A stretch of DNA of 64,000 nt from RPQJ01 sp963846885 (GTDB taxonomy: Bacteria > Pseudomonadota > Gammaproteobacteria > Steroidobacterales > Steroidobacteraceae): positions 57,954 to 121,953 of the forward strand of contig CAWJXS010000013.1 of the NCBI GenBank assembly GCA_963846885.1, given 5' to 3'. Positions 51,175-62,085 of the stretch are shown here, in pieces. Under the pieces are notes generated by a model that did no database searches, was not told the origin of the DNA, and was given only the letters and a program-made list of their open reading frames with translations. How positions within the stretch are numbered: the first letter of the stretch is position 1; each line of letters opens with the position of its first letter. The position numbers were made by a program, and so were the translations under genes.

Positions 51175-53658
51175 GTGACGACCTTACTCTGGATCGTGAT
51201 CTGCTTCGGCGGCGCGCTTTACCTGGCGTATCAGCGCATTGCGTTGCGCACGGCGACAATAGCCGCGGGCATCGCGCTCGCCGCATACACCGTTGCACGC
51301 GAGCCATCGACGCCCTGGCTGGTGACGCTGTGGCTCGCGTTCGGCGTCATGGCCGCGCTCAACGTCGCAGCACTGCGCCTGCGCTTCGTCACCCGGCCGT
51401 TCCTGCGCACCTACCGGCGCATGCTGCCCTCGATGTCCGACACGGAGCGCGAAGCGCTGGAAGCCGGCACCGTCTGGTGGGACGGCGAGCTGTTCACCGG
51501 CCGGCCAGACTGGCAGAAGCTGCTGGGCGCCAAGGCGCCGCAACTCACGGCCGAGGAACAGGCCTTCATCGACGGGCCCTGCGAAGAGCTGTGTCGCATG
51601 ATCGACGACTGGGACATCACGCACCGTCGCGCCGACCTGCCCCCCGAGATCTGGGACTTCCTGAAGAAGAAGGGCTTCTTCGCGATGATCATCCCGAAGC
51701 GGTATGGCGGCCTCGAGTTCTCGGCCTACGCGCATTCGTGCGTGCTGGTGAAATTGTCGAGCCGCAGCGCGACGGTCTCGTCGACCGTTGCCGTGCCCAA
51801 CTCGCTCGGCCCGGGCGAGTTGCTGCTGCATTACGGCACCGAAGAGCAGAAGAACCATTACCTGCCGCGACTTGCACGCGGCGAGGACCTGCCGTGCTTC
51901 GCGCTGACTGCGCCACGCGCCGGATCGGATGCGGCCTCGATTCCCGACACGGGCGTCGTCTGCCGCGGCGTGTACGAGGGCAAGGAAGTACTCGGCCTGC
52001 GGCTGAACTTCTCCAAGCGCTACATCACGCTCGCGCCCGTCGCGACGGTGGTCGGTCTCGCCTTCAAGCTCTACGACCCTGACCGGCTGCTCGGCGGCGA
52101 CAAGACCGAATACGGCATCACCTGTGCGCTGATTCCGCGCGACACGCCAGGACTCACGATCGGCCGGCGCCATTTCCCGCTCAACGTCCCCTTCCAGAAC
52201 GGGCCGCTGGCTGGCAAGGACGTGTTCGTGCCGCTCGATTCCATCATCGGCGGCCCGCAGATGGCGGGCCAGGGCTGGCGCATGCTGGTCGAGCAGCTCT
52301 CGGTGGGGCGCTGCATCTCGCTGCCGTCGAGCGCCGCAGGCGGCGCGAAAGCGGGGATCTTCGCGTCCGCGGCGTATGCCCGCATCCGCAAGCAGTTCAG
52401 CCAGCCGGTCGGCAAGTTCGAAGGCGTCGAAGCGGCGCTCACGCGCATGGCGGGCGCGGCGTATGTCGTCGATGCCGCACGCTCGGTGACGACGGGCGCG
52501 ATCGACGGCGGCGAGAAACCTTCCGTACCGGCGGCGATGCTGAAGTATCACTGCACGGAACTCGCCCGGCAGGTGGCGAACGACGCCATGGACGTGCAGG
52601 GCGGCAAGGGCATCTGCCTGGGTCCAAGGAACTACCTCGGTCGCGGCTACCAGGTCGTGCCCGTGGCGATCACGGTCGAGGGCGCCAACATCCTCACGCG
52701 CAGCCTGATGATCCTGGGCCAGGGCGCGATCCGCTGTCACCCGTACGTGCTGCGCGAGATGAACGCCGCGAAGCTCAAGGACAAGCGCCAGAGCCTGCTG
52801 GAGTTCGACGCGGCGTTGTTCGGCCACATCGGCTACACGCTGTCGAACGCCGCGCGGTCGTTCGTGATGGCGCTGACCATTGCGCGCTTCTCGTCGGCGC
52901 CGGACGACGGCCCCACGCGCCGCTACTACCAGCACATCAACAAGTTCAGCGCGCAGTTCGCGTTTGCGACGGACATGGCGATGCTGACGCTCGGCGGCTA
53001 CCTGAAGCAGAAGGAGCATCTCTCCGCGCGCCTGGGCGACGTGCTGTCGTCGCTCTACATGGCCTCGATGGTGCTCAAGCATTACGAGAACCAGGGCCGG
53101 CACGCCGCTGACCTGCCGCTCGTCGAGTGGAGCTGCCGCACGCTGCTGTACGAGGCGCAGGAGCAACTGCACGGTTTCCTGCGCAACTTCCCGAACCGCT
53201 GGGTCGCCGCCGCGATGCGCGTGGTGATCTTCCCGCGCGGGCGCACCTACTTCGCTGCCAGCGACCGGCTCGGCCGCCAGATCGTCGAACCACTGATGAT
53301 GCCGAGCGCCACGCGCGACCGGCTCGCAGCCGGCATCTATCGCACGATCGAGCCAGGCAATCCGCTCGGCCTGCTGCAGGAAGCACTGGAGCTGTCGCTG
53401 GTCGCCGAGCCGCTCGAGAAGCGCATACGGGTCGAGGGCGTCAAGACCGGCCGCATCACCGCGCTGGAGCTGCCGGGCCAGATCGAGCAGGCGCTGGCCG
53501 CGGGCCTGATCAATGCGGGCGAGGCCGCCACGCTGCGCGATTACGACCGCAAGGTGATGCACATCATCGACGTCGACGACTTCGCGCCCGAGGAGCTGAT
53601 GGCAGCGGTGCAGGCGCCCGCGAAGACGACGGAAGGCGCCCGGTTGCAGGTCGCGTAG
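51175..53658 (+). CDS. fadE: Acyl-CoA dehydrogenase FadE
   Basis: About 827 residues, close to FadE of Escherichia coli (814). Two N-terminal membrane helices (about 3-22 and 40-62), an acyl-CoA dehydrogenase core (about 120-490, with CFALTAPRAGSDAAS and DVQGGKGICLGP), then a DUF1974 C-terminal domain. It performs the first step of fatty-acid beta-oxidation at the membrane. The start is GTG 51175, with GAGGA 8 nt upstream; an earlier open frame has no domain content. Confidence 0.93.
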   Translation: MTTLLWIVICFGGALYLAYQRIALRTATIAAGIALAAYTVAREPSTPWLVTLWLAFGVMAALNVAALRLRFVTRPFLRTYRRMLPSMSDTEREALEAGTVWWDGELFTGRPDWQKLLGAKAPQLTAEEQAFIDGPCEELCRMIDDWDITHRRADLPPEIWDFLKKKGFFAMIIPKRYGGLEFSAYAHSCVLVKLSSRSATVSSTVAVPNSLGPGELLLHYGTEEQKNHYLPRLARGEDLPCFALTAPRAGSDAASIPDTGVVCRGVYEGKEVLGLRLNFSKRYITLAPVATVVGLAFKLYDPDRLLGGDKTEYGITCALIPRDTPGLTIGRRHFPLNVPFQNGPLAGKDVFVPLDSIIGGPQMAGQGWRMLVEQLSVGRCISLPSSAAGGAKAGIFASAAYARIRKQFSQPVGKFEGVEAALTRMAGAAYVVDAARSVTTGAIDGGEKPSVPAAMLKYHCTELARQVANDAMDVQGGKGICLGPRNYLGRGYQVVPVAITVEGANILTRSLMILGQGAIRCHPYVLREMNAAKLKDKRQSLLEFDAALFGHIGYTLSNAARSFVMALTIARFSSAPDDGPTRRYYQHINKFSAQFAFATDMAMLTLGGYLKQKEHLSARLGDVLSSLYMASMVLKHYENQGRHAADLPLVEWSCRTLLYEAQEQLHGFLRNFPNRWVAAAMRVVIFPRGRTYFAASDRLGRQIVEPLMMPSATRDRLAAGIYRTIEPGNPLGLLQEALELSLVAEPLEKRIRVEGVKTGRITALELPGQIEQALAAGLINAGEAATLRDYDRKVMHIIDVDDFAPEELMAAVQAPAKTTEGARLQVA

Positions 53659-53715
53659 GCGGGCCGTTCAGGGCGGCGGACGCGTGCTGTCCGGCGCGCC
53701 CGCGATGCCGGTCGC

Positions 53716-54897
<1,182 letters not shown>

Positions 54898-55011
54898 GGA
54901 AGCGGTCCATGATCTTCCGCTGAAGGAAACGCGCGGTCATGTTAGTCCCGCCTTCTGCCCGCAAGTACGAACCTGTCCAGAAATGGATGTTCTTGCGCTA
55001 GGCTTGGGCCG

Positions 55012-56454
55012 GTGACACCCGACGACGACAACGAAACCGTCCTGTACGAGGTCAATCTCGAGGCAGAGGCAGGCATCGAGGCCCCCTTCGATACCTGGCT
55101 GCGCGACCACATAGCGGATGTCCTGCAGTTCGACGGGTTCCTGTCCGCCGAGGTCCTCGACGACGACGCCGAGGCGCCCGCAGGGCGGGTACGCCGCACC
55201 GTCCTGTACCGGCTGCGCAACCAAGCTGCCCTCGATGCCTACCTGCAGGACCATGCCCCACGCATGCGGCAGCAGGGCATCGAGAAGTTCGGGGACCGCT
55301 ATTCGGCACGCCGGCGCGTGCTGGCCCACCGCGAGGAATTCATTCGCGGCGCGTTCTCGACCGAAAACTGCCTCAACTGCGGCGAAGTGCTGCGCGGCCA
55401 GCACTGTTCGCATTGCGGCCAGCGCGCGAAGGTGCGCGTGCTGTCGCTTGGCACCTTGCTGCGCGACCTCTTTGGCGACCTGACCAACTTCGATTCGCGC
55501 ATCTGGCGCACGCTGAAGCCGCTCGCCTTCAGCCCGGGCACGCTCACCGTCGAGTTCCTGCGCGGCCGCCGCACGCACTATTCGCCGCCCTTCCGCATGT
55601 ACCTGATCCTGAGCCTCGCGTTCTTCCTGCTGACCTCGGTCAGCGCGACGAACCCGGGCGACGCGTTCAACTTCGATGTGAACAGCGACGGCGATGGCGG
55701 CGCGGCTGTCACCCTGGGCCCGGCGGGAGAGGCCAGGCCCGCAACTCCGGGCAGCCCGCCCCCGCCTGCCCCGACCCTCGATCCGGAACGACAGCGTCTG
55801 CTCGAGCAGATCGTGAAGTACCTGCCCGCGGCGGACCAGGAGCGGGCGCGCCGCGAGCTCAGCAAGGAACTCGGCGCCATGTCACCGGCAGAGATCGCGC
55901 CGATCCAGCGGCTGGCGAACGACCCCTGTAGTCCGGACAGCCTCAAGATCGACCTGGGGGTCGAGGCCGAGGGCAAGGCACTCGAGGACAAGCTGCGTGC
56001 TGCGTGCCGCAAGATCGCGGCGGACGGCAAGGGCTTTGGCCGCGCGGTCTACGAAAACGTGCCGAAGATGATGTTCATCTTCCTGCCGCTGATCGCGATG
56101 GTGATGTTCGTCCTGTACCTGGGCTCGGGCCGGTACTACGTCGAGCACCTGCTGTTCTTCGTGCACTTCCACTCGTTTTTCTTCCTGGCAGGCATGACGA
56201 TCCTGCTGCTCGAAAACCTGGCTACCTGGTTCGTGGGCACCAGGGCCGAGCCGGGATTCGATTTCGCGCAGGGCATCGTGGGCTTCGCGCTCATGGTGTA
56301 CGTGCCCTATTACCTGTACCGCGCCATGCGCCGGGTGTACGCGCAGGGACGGGCCGTCACGCTGGTCAAGTACTCGCTGCTGCTGGTCGGTTACCTGCTG
56401 TTCATGACGCTGACGCTGGTGGGGTTGCTCGCATACACCGCGTTGACCCTGTAG
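55012..56454 (+). CDS. DUF4286-DUF3667 fusion membrane protein
   Basis: 480 residues. The first 100 (VLYEVNLEAEAGIEAPFDTWLRDHI...) match DUF4286, normally a separate small protein. Residues about 110-480 are DUF3667: a zinc ribbon CLNCGEVLRGQHCSHCG, FSPGTLTVEFLRGRRTHY, one membrane helix (about 198-210), a soluble Pro-rich segment, then about four helices. Start is GTG 55012. Function unknown. Confidence 0.8.
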   Translation: MTPDDDNETVLYEVNLEAEAGIEAPFDTWLRDHIADVLQFDGFLSAEVLDDDAEAPAGRVRRTVLYRLRNQAALDAYLQDHAPRMRQQGIEKFGDRYSARRRVLAHREEFIRGAFSTENCLNCGEVLRGQHCSHCGQRAKVRVLSLGTLLRDLFGDLTNFDSRIWRTLKPLAFSPGTLTVEFLRGRRTHYSPPFRMYLILSLAFFLLTSVSATNPGDAFNFDVNSDGDGGAAVTLGPAGEARPATPGSPPPPAPTLDPERQRLLEQIVKYLPAADQERARRELSKELGAMSPAEIAPIQRLANDPCSPDSLKIDLGVEAEGKALEDKLRAACRKIAADGKGFGRAVYENVPKMMFIFLPLIAMVMFVLYLGSGRYYVEHLLFFVHFHSFFFLAGMTILLLENLATWFVGTRAEPGFDFAQGIVGFALMVYVPYYLYRAMRRVYAQGRAVTLVKYSLLLVGYLLFMTLTLVGLLAYTALTL

Positions 56455-56476
56455 CGCGCAGGCGCGAGATCCCGCC

Positions 56477-57652
56477 GTGAAAGCGTCCCGCTCCATCCTC
56501 CACGTCGACATGGACGCGTTTTACGCATCCGTCGAGCAGCGCGACAACCCGGAGCTGCGGGGCAAACCGGTGATCGTCGGCGGCGGCGGCAATCGCGGCG
56601 TGGTGGCCGCCGCGAGTTACGAAGTGCGCGTCTTCGGCGTGCGCTCGGCCATGCCGACCCGGGAGGCGCTGCGGCGGTGCCCGGACGCGATCGTGGTCTT
56701 TCCGCGCATCAGCCATTACAGCGCCGTCTCGCAGCAGATCTTCGCCGTGTTTCACGAGTTCACGCCGCTGGTGCAGGGTTTGTCGCTGGACGAAGCATTC
56801 CTGGACGTCACGGCAAGCGAAGGTGCGCTCGGCTCCGCGGAGCAGATCGCGCGCGAGATCAAGCGCCGCATTCGCGAGCGCACCGGTCTCACGGCGTCGG
56901 TAGGCATCGCGCCCAACAAGCTCGTCGCCAAGATTGCCTCCGACCTGCGCAAGCCGGACGGCCTCGTGATCGTCCGCGAGGACGAAATACGCGGCCTGCT
57001 CGACCCGCTTCCCATCCGCAAGCTGTTCGGCCTGGGCGAGAAAACGGCACCGAAGGTGGAAGCGCTGGGCATCCATACGCTGGGTGAGCTGCGGCAGGCG
57101 TCGCCGTCGCAGTTGCGTCCGGTCTTCGGCCGCTACACCGAAAGGCTGCAGCAGCGGGCTGCGGGCATCGACGAGCGGCCCGTAGTGCCCGACGTCGACG
57201 AGAAGCAGATCAGCGCGGAGGAAACGTTCGAAACCGACATCGTCGATCCAGCGCGGATGCATGCCGAGATTCACCGGCTGGCGGACAAGGCCTGCTCGCG
57301 CCTGCGCGCGCGGCAGCTGGTCGGCGGGTGCGTGACGGTGAAGATCCGTCGCGGTGACTTCACGACCTACACGCGCCAGCGCGCACTCGAGCCCCGCACG
57401 CAGGAGACACGGGTCGTTACGCGCATCGCCACGGAACTGCTCGATGCCTGGCGGCACACGCAGCCCCGGGCGGCGTTGCGCCTGCTCGGCGTCGGCGTCA
57501 GCGACCTGGCCGAGACGCTGCAGGCCGACTTGTTTGCCGCGCCGGAATCCACCCGCAACCGGCAGCTCGATGCCGCCGTCGACGCCGTACGGGAGAAGTT
57601 CGGCAAGGTGGCGTTGCGCGCGGCCAGTACGCTCGACAAGCCGAAGCGCTGA
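56477..57652 (+). CDS. dinB: DNA polymerase IV
   Basis: 391 residues, Y-family polymerase: HVDMDAFYASVE (metal Asp), VRSAMPTREAL, LSLDEAFLDVT (catalytic acidic pair) and ASVGIAPNKLVAKIASDLRKP. It copies past damaged bases and is often SOS-induced; no LexA box is obvious upstream. Start is GTG 56477. A hairpin overlaps the stop. Confidence 0.94.
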   Translation: MKASRSILHVDMDAFYASVEQRDNPELRGKPVIVGGGGNRGVVAAASYEVRVFGVRSAMPTREALRRCPDAIVVFPRISHYSAVSQQIFAVFHEFTPLVQGLSLDEAFLDVTASEGALGSAEQIAREIKRRIRERTGLTASVGIAPNKLVAKIASDLRKPDGLVIVREDEIRGLLDPLPIRKLFGLGEKTAPKVEALGIHTLGELRQASPSQLRPVFGRYTERLQQRAAGIDERPVVPDVDEKQISAEETFETDIVDPARMHAEIHRLADKACSRLRARQLVGGCVTVKIRRGDFTTYTRQRALEPRTQETRVVTRIATELLDAWRHTQPRAALRLLGVGVSDLAETLQADLFAAPESTRNRQLDAAVDAVREKFGKVALRAASTLDKPKR

Positions 57653-57668
57653 CCGCATGATTGCGGTC
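57651..57668 (+). other. Hairpin overlapping the dinB stop
   Basis: GACCGCA-TGAT-TGCGGTC, a perfect 7-bp stem starting inside the dinB stop codon. No T run follows, so it is not a convincing terminator. Confidence 0.4.
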
Positions 57669-57698
57669 CCCCGCCGGCCACGGCAGGCCTAAGTCCAT

Positions 57699-59363
57699 AT
57701 GTATACAAGCTTTTTCGGCCTCCAGGAAAAACCGTTCGCGATCACTCCGGACCCCCGCTACCTGTACCTCAGTGAGCGGCACGCCGAAGCCTTGGCGCAC
57801 CTGCTGTACGGCATCAACGAGGCCGGCGGCTTCATCCAGCTGACTGGCGAGGTCGGCACGGGCAAGACGACGGTGATCCGCAGCCTGCTCGAGCAGTTGC
57901 CGGGTCACGCCGAGGTCGCGCTGATCCTCAACCCGCGGATCACGCCGGCCGAATTCCTGCTCACGATCTGCGAAGAACTGCACCTGCAGGTGCCGGCAGA
58001 AGGTCGCGCCAGCACCAAGGCGCTGATGGACCTGCTCGGCCATTACCTGCTCGAGGCGCATGCGCGCGGCAAGCGCGTCGTGCTGATCGTGGACGAGGCG
58101 CAGAACCTGAGTTTCGAGACGCTCGAGCAGGTGCGCCTGCTCACGAACCTCGAGACCGCGACGACCAAGCTGCTGCAGATCATCCTCATCGGCCAGGAAG
58201 AACTGCGGGCGCTGCTCGAGCAACCGGACCTGCGCCAGCTCGCGCAGCGCATCACGGGTCGCTACCACCTGAGTCCGCTGTCGCGCGACGAGACCACTGG
58301 CTACGTGAAGCACCGCATGCGAGTGGCAGGCGCCACGGCCGAAGCATTCACGCCCGGCGCGCTGCGCGAAGTGCATCGCCTGAGCAACGGCATCCCGCGC
58401 GTGATCAACGTGGTGTGCGACCGCGCTTTGCTCGGCGCGTTCACGCGCGAGGACCATCGCGTCGGCGCGTCGTACATCCGGCAGGCAGCCTCCGAAGTGT
58501 ATGGGCGCCCGATTCCGGCGCCCTGGCTGCGCTGGGCCACCGGCGGCGCGATTGCGGCGGCGCTCGCGCTGGTGGCGATCGGCGCGTGGGCCGTGCTCAG
58601 CACGCGTGATCCCGCGGCAACCACGGCGACGCCAGCTGCTGCACAGGCCAGTGCCGATGCAGAGGCAGGGCAAGCGGCGGCAACGGCGCCTGCCGCGGCC
58701 GTCATCGCGCCGGCGCCCGCGCCGCCCCGGCTCGACCAGTTGCTGGCGCAGAACGCGAACGGCACGACGACTGAAGCTGCGCTCGCCGGGCTCTTCGCGC
58801 GCTGGCAGATCGACTACGTGCCCAATCGCGGGCGCGGCTGCGAACAGGCGACCACGCAAGGCCTCGAGTGCCTGTTCCAGAAAGGCTCGTGGGCCCAGTT
58901 GCGCACGCTCAACCGTCCCGCGGTACTGACGCTGACGGACGACGTCGGCGGCACGCACCAGGTGGTGCTCGTCGGTCTCACCGACGATGACGCCACGATC
59001 GAACTCGGTGGCGGCACCCAAACGGTGCCGATCGCGACGATCTCACGCTACTGGTTCGGCGACTTCCTGCTGCTGTGGCGCCCGCCGCTCGCCGTCGCCA
59101 AGTCGCTGGGCCCGGGCATGCGCGGCGCGGAAGTGCGCTGGTTGCGTGAGAACGTGCGGGCGGCGCAAGGCCTGCCCGAGGCGCGTCCGGCGAGTGACCT
59201 CTACGACGAAGAGCTCACGCGGCTGGTGCAGGATTTCCAGCGCGCGCATCGACTCAACGCGGACGGCGTTGCGGGCGTGCAGACGCAGATCGTGCTGGAT
59301 ACGGTCATCAATCCGTCGGGGTCGCCCACGCTGGGTGAGACCGTCGTGCGCGCGGGAGGCTGA
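57699..59363 (+). CDS. gspA: GspA/ExeA-type AAA ATPase with peptidoglycan-binding domain
   Basis: 554 residues. AAA domain: FFGLQEKPFAITPDP at the N terminus, Walker A GEVGTGKTT (50-58), Walker B VLIVDEAQNLS. A membrane helix (about 282-302), an Ala/Pro linker, a C39-like degenerate region (about 345-460) and a C-terminal peptidoglycan-binding domain (about 470-545). With GspB it inserts the type II secretin through the cell wall. No SD near the ATG. The rest of the type II system is not in the window. Confidence 0.9.
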   Translation: MYTSFFGLQEKPFAITPDPRYLYLSERHAEALAHLLYGINEAGGFIQLTGEVGTGKTTVIRSLLEQLPGHAEVALILNPRITPAEFLLTICEELHLQVPAEGRASTKALMDLLGHYLLEAHARGKRVVLIVDEAQNLSFETLEQVRLLTNLETATTKLLQIILIGQEELRALLEQPDLRQLAQRITGRYHLSPLSRDETTGYVKHRMRVAGATAEAFTPGALREVHRLSNGIPRVINVVCDRALLGAFTREDHRVGASYIRQAASEVYGRPIPAPWLRWATGGAIAAALALVAIGAWAVLSTRDPAATTATPAAAQASADAEAGQAAATAPAAAVIAPAPAPPRLDQLLAQNANGTTTEAALAGLFARWQIDYVPNRGRGCEQATTQGLECLFQKGSWAQLRTLNRPAVLTLTDDVGGTHQVVLVGLTDDDATIELGGGTQTVPIATISRYWFGDFLLLWRPPLAVAKSLGPGMRGAEVRWLRENVRAAQGLPEARPASDLYDEELTRLVQDFQRAHRLNADGVAGVQTQIVLDTVINPSGSPTLGETVVRAGG

Positions 59364-59366
59364 CGC

Positions 59367-60230
59367 GTGTCGTTCATTCTCGACGCCCTGCGCAAATCCG
59401 AGCACGCGCGACAACGCCAGACCGGTCCCGGCCTGGCCGAGGTGCCCGTCGCTGCGCCTAGATCGAAGACGAACGTGTGGGCCACGGCCGCGGTCGCACT
59501 GCTGGTCGTGAACCTGCTCGCCGTCGGCGTGCTGCTGCTGCGACGCGCGCAACAGCAGGACTCCACGGCTGCCGCCACCGCGGTTGCGACGGGCAATACG
59601 CCTGCCGCTGTGCCTGCTTCCGCGTCACCTGCCGCAGGTCCGGGCGCGCCCACTGCCGCGACCGCAGCCAATCCGACCCTGGTCGCTCCGCCACCCGCGG
59701 CTGCGCAGACACCCGCCATCACGCAAAGCGCGCAGGCCCCGTCGCCGCGTCCCGCAGCGAACGACGCGAAAAGTCGCAACCCGCTCGCCGACGAAGTGGG
59801 TGGGGCAGACGACGGCGGGTACGAACCCAGCCTGCAGTCCGCCGCGGCGGCCGTTCCCGCAGGCCCGCCTGCCGTGGTCAGCAATGCCGCCAGCGCCAAG
59901 CGCGGGTCTGTCGTGTACGCGCCGGTCCCCGAAGCTGCCGATGCACCTTACGCGGCGCCACCGGCTGCACCCGCGGCACAACCCGCAGCAGCGCCTGCAC
60001 GGGATACGCTGCCGGGCGCGGACGAATTGACGGCACGCGGCAGCCTGCCCGCGCTCCATCTCGACCTGCACGTCTACGCCACGCAGCCGCAGCAGCGGTT
60101 CATCTTCGTCAATTCGCGCAAGTACCGGGAAGGCGACACGCTGGCCGAGGGGCCGGTCGTCGAGCAGATCACCGCGGATGGCGCGGTGCTGAATTTTCGC
60201 GGCAGCCGGTTCAAGCTAGCCAACGACTGA
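59367..60230 (+). CDS. gspB: General secretion pathway protein GspB
   Basis: 287 residues. The N-terminal signature SFILDALRKSEHAR is diagnostic. One membrane helix (about 36-54), a long Ala/Pro-rich periplasmic linker (about 60-215), and a C-terminal GspB domain (LHLDLHVYATQPQQRFIFVNSRKYREGD, about 225-285). Partner of GspA. Start is GTG 59367, 3 nt after the gspA stop. Confidence 0.9.
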   Translation: MSFILDALRKSEHARQRQTGPGLAEVPVAAPRSKTNVWATAAVALLVVNLLAVGVLLLRRAQQQDSTAAATAVATGNTPAAVPASASPAAGPGAPTAATAANPTLVAPPPAAAQTPAITQSAQAPSPRPAANDAKSRNPLADEVGGADDGGYEPSLQSAAAAVPAGPPAVVSNAASAKRGSVVYAPVPEAADAPYAAPPAAPAAQPAAAPARDTLPGADELTARGSLPALHLDLHVYATQPQQRFIFVNSRKYREGDTLAEGPVVEQITADGAVLNFRGSRFKLAND

Positions 60231-60250
60231 GCTGAGGGGAGTCGGTCGGA

Positions 60251-62085
60251 GTGAATGCTGTATCGATCGGCGCGGACAGCCTCGACGGCCTGCGCCTTAA
60301 TTTCGCGCTGCAGGCCGGCATCCTGCGCGTGCTCTCGCGTCAGGAATACCTGAACAAGATCAACGTGTTCCCGGTGCCGGACGGCGATACCGGCACCAAC
60401 CTGGCGCTGACCGTGAGCGCCGTGCTCGGGGCCCTGCGCAAGTGGCCCGATCGTCATGCCGGCAAAACCCTCACGCGCGTGGCAGACGCAGCGCTCGACG
60501 GGGCGCGCGGCAACTCCGGCGCGATCCTCGCCCAGTTCTTCCTCGGCTTCGGCGACCGCGTGGGCCACCTGAACGCCATCGATCCCGCGGACTTCGTGGC
60601 GGGCGTGGGCGGTGGCGCGGACTATGCGCGGGAAAGTCTCAGCGAACCGCGCGAAGGCACCATCCTCACGGTGCTGACGGCGTTCGCGGTTGCCGTGCAG
60701 CACGCGCGCAGGGACGGTCCAGGCGATTTCCTGTCGATGCTGCAGCAAGGCGTCGGGGCCGCGCATGAGGCGCTCGAACAGACGCGGTTCCAGCTCGAGG
60801 CCCTGCGCAAGGCAAACGTGGTGGATGCCGGCGCGCAGGGTTTCGTCGAACTCATCCAGGGCGTTACGGATTACCTGGTCAGTGGCGTGCAGACTGAGCC
60901 GGCCGTGGATCCGACACTGCCCGCAGTCGCGACGGCCGCGGACCAGTCAACGGCCGGCAGCGGCGAAGAAGACCTCGATTACCGCTACTGCACGGAGTGC
61001 GTCGTCATCGGCGAGCGCGTCGACCTGCGCCATCTGCGCGAGCGGCTATCGACGCTGGGCGGCAGCCTGGTCGTCGCGGGCCTGCAGCACAAGGCGCGCG
61101 TGCACATCCACGTGAACGAACCCGCCGAAGTTTTTCGCGTGGCGAGCGAGTTCGGTGCAGTGTCGGGGGAGAAGGCCGACGACATGCAGCGGCAGCAGCA
61201 CACGGCACACTCGCAGGATCGCCGCGTGGCCATCGCCACCGACAGCGCGGCGGACATTCCCGACGAGGAACTCGACCGGCTCGACATCCACATGGTGCCG
61301 GTGCGCGTGCACTTCGGCGAGCGCAGCTACCTCGACAAAGTCGGCATCACGGCTACCGAGTTCTACGACGAGATCGCGCGGGGCGGCGTTGCGCCGAAGA
61401 CGTCGCAGCCGCCTCCGGGCGACTTCCGCCGCCAGTTCGAGTTCCTCGCCTCGCATCACAGCGCCGTGATCTCGATCAACATCACGAGCCGCGCCAGCGG
61501 CACGTGCGCCGCGGCACAGACAGCGGCAGCACGCACGGCATCGCACGGCCAGGTCACGGTCATCGACAGCGGCAACGTCTCCGCCGGCCAGGGTTTGATT
61601 GCGATGTATGCGGCCGAGTGCGCCGCGGCAGGCTACGACGCCGCGCGTATCGTCGCCGCGACGCGCGCGATCCTGCCGAAGACACGTTCGTTCGGTGTGG
61701 CGGGTTCGCTCGAGTACGCCGTGCGCGGTGGACGCCTGCCGCGCTGGGTCAAGCGCGTGGCCGATGCGCTGCGCGTGATGCCGGTGCTGCACAACGACAG
61801 GCAAGGCAAGGTCTCTCCCGGTGGCGTGCTGTTCGGCGCCGCGACCTCAAGCGGCAGTTCGCGCGCTGGGTGCGTCGACGCATGCGCGACGACGTGACCT
61901 ACCGGCTGATCGTCGGACATGCCAACTGCGAAGCCGACGGCCAGTGGCTGTTGCAGGCCCTGCAGCTGCCCAACGTCGAGTACGCGAAGCTCGTGCCGAT
62001 CGGCAGCGCACTTGGCGCGCATGGCGGACCGGGTATGCTCGTGGTCGGTCTGCAGGAATACGAAAAGCCGGGGTCGCCGCGATGA
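60251..62085 (+). pseudogene. FakA-FakB-like fusion (DhaL/DAK2 + FakA C + DegV), one frameshift
   Basis: A single frame from GTG 60251 encodes a DhaL domain (about 10-205; FPVPDGDTGTNL), a FakA-type middle (about 235-320; YCTECVV, VHIHVNEP) and a DegV fatty-acid-binding domain (about 328 onward; ATDSAADIPDE). Near 61836-61841 one base is missing: GGC GCC GCG replaces an expected GGC CGC CGC GAC. The DegV end (RRDLKRQFARWVRRR...) continues in another frame to 62085. In Firmicutes FakA and FakB phosphorylate exogenous fatty acids as separate proteins. Sequencing error is possible. Confidence 0.78.

Noticed and set aside
51184..53562. Long open frame (792 codons) antisense to fadE, with similar ones antisense to amtB, the AI-2E transporter/hemC, the GGDEF-EAL gene, the antiporter and the adaptor gene
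   Set aside because: High-GC codon use leaves the opposite strand open. Products are rich in Arg, His and Asp, match no family I know, and lie wholly under well-supported genes.
54937..55578. 213-codon minus-strand frame between the HD-GYP gene and dinB
   Set aside because: It overlaps the DUF4286-DUF3667 gene in the opposite strand and has no recognisable domain.
57651..57668. Rho-independent terminator after dinB
   Set aside because: The stem is good but no T run follows; kept only as a hairpin.
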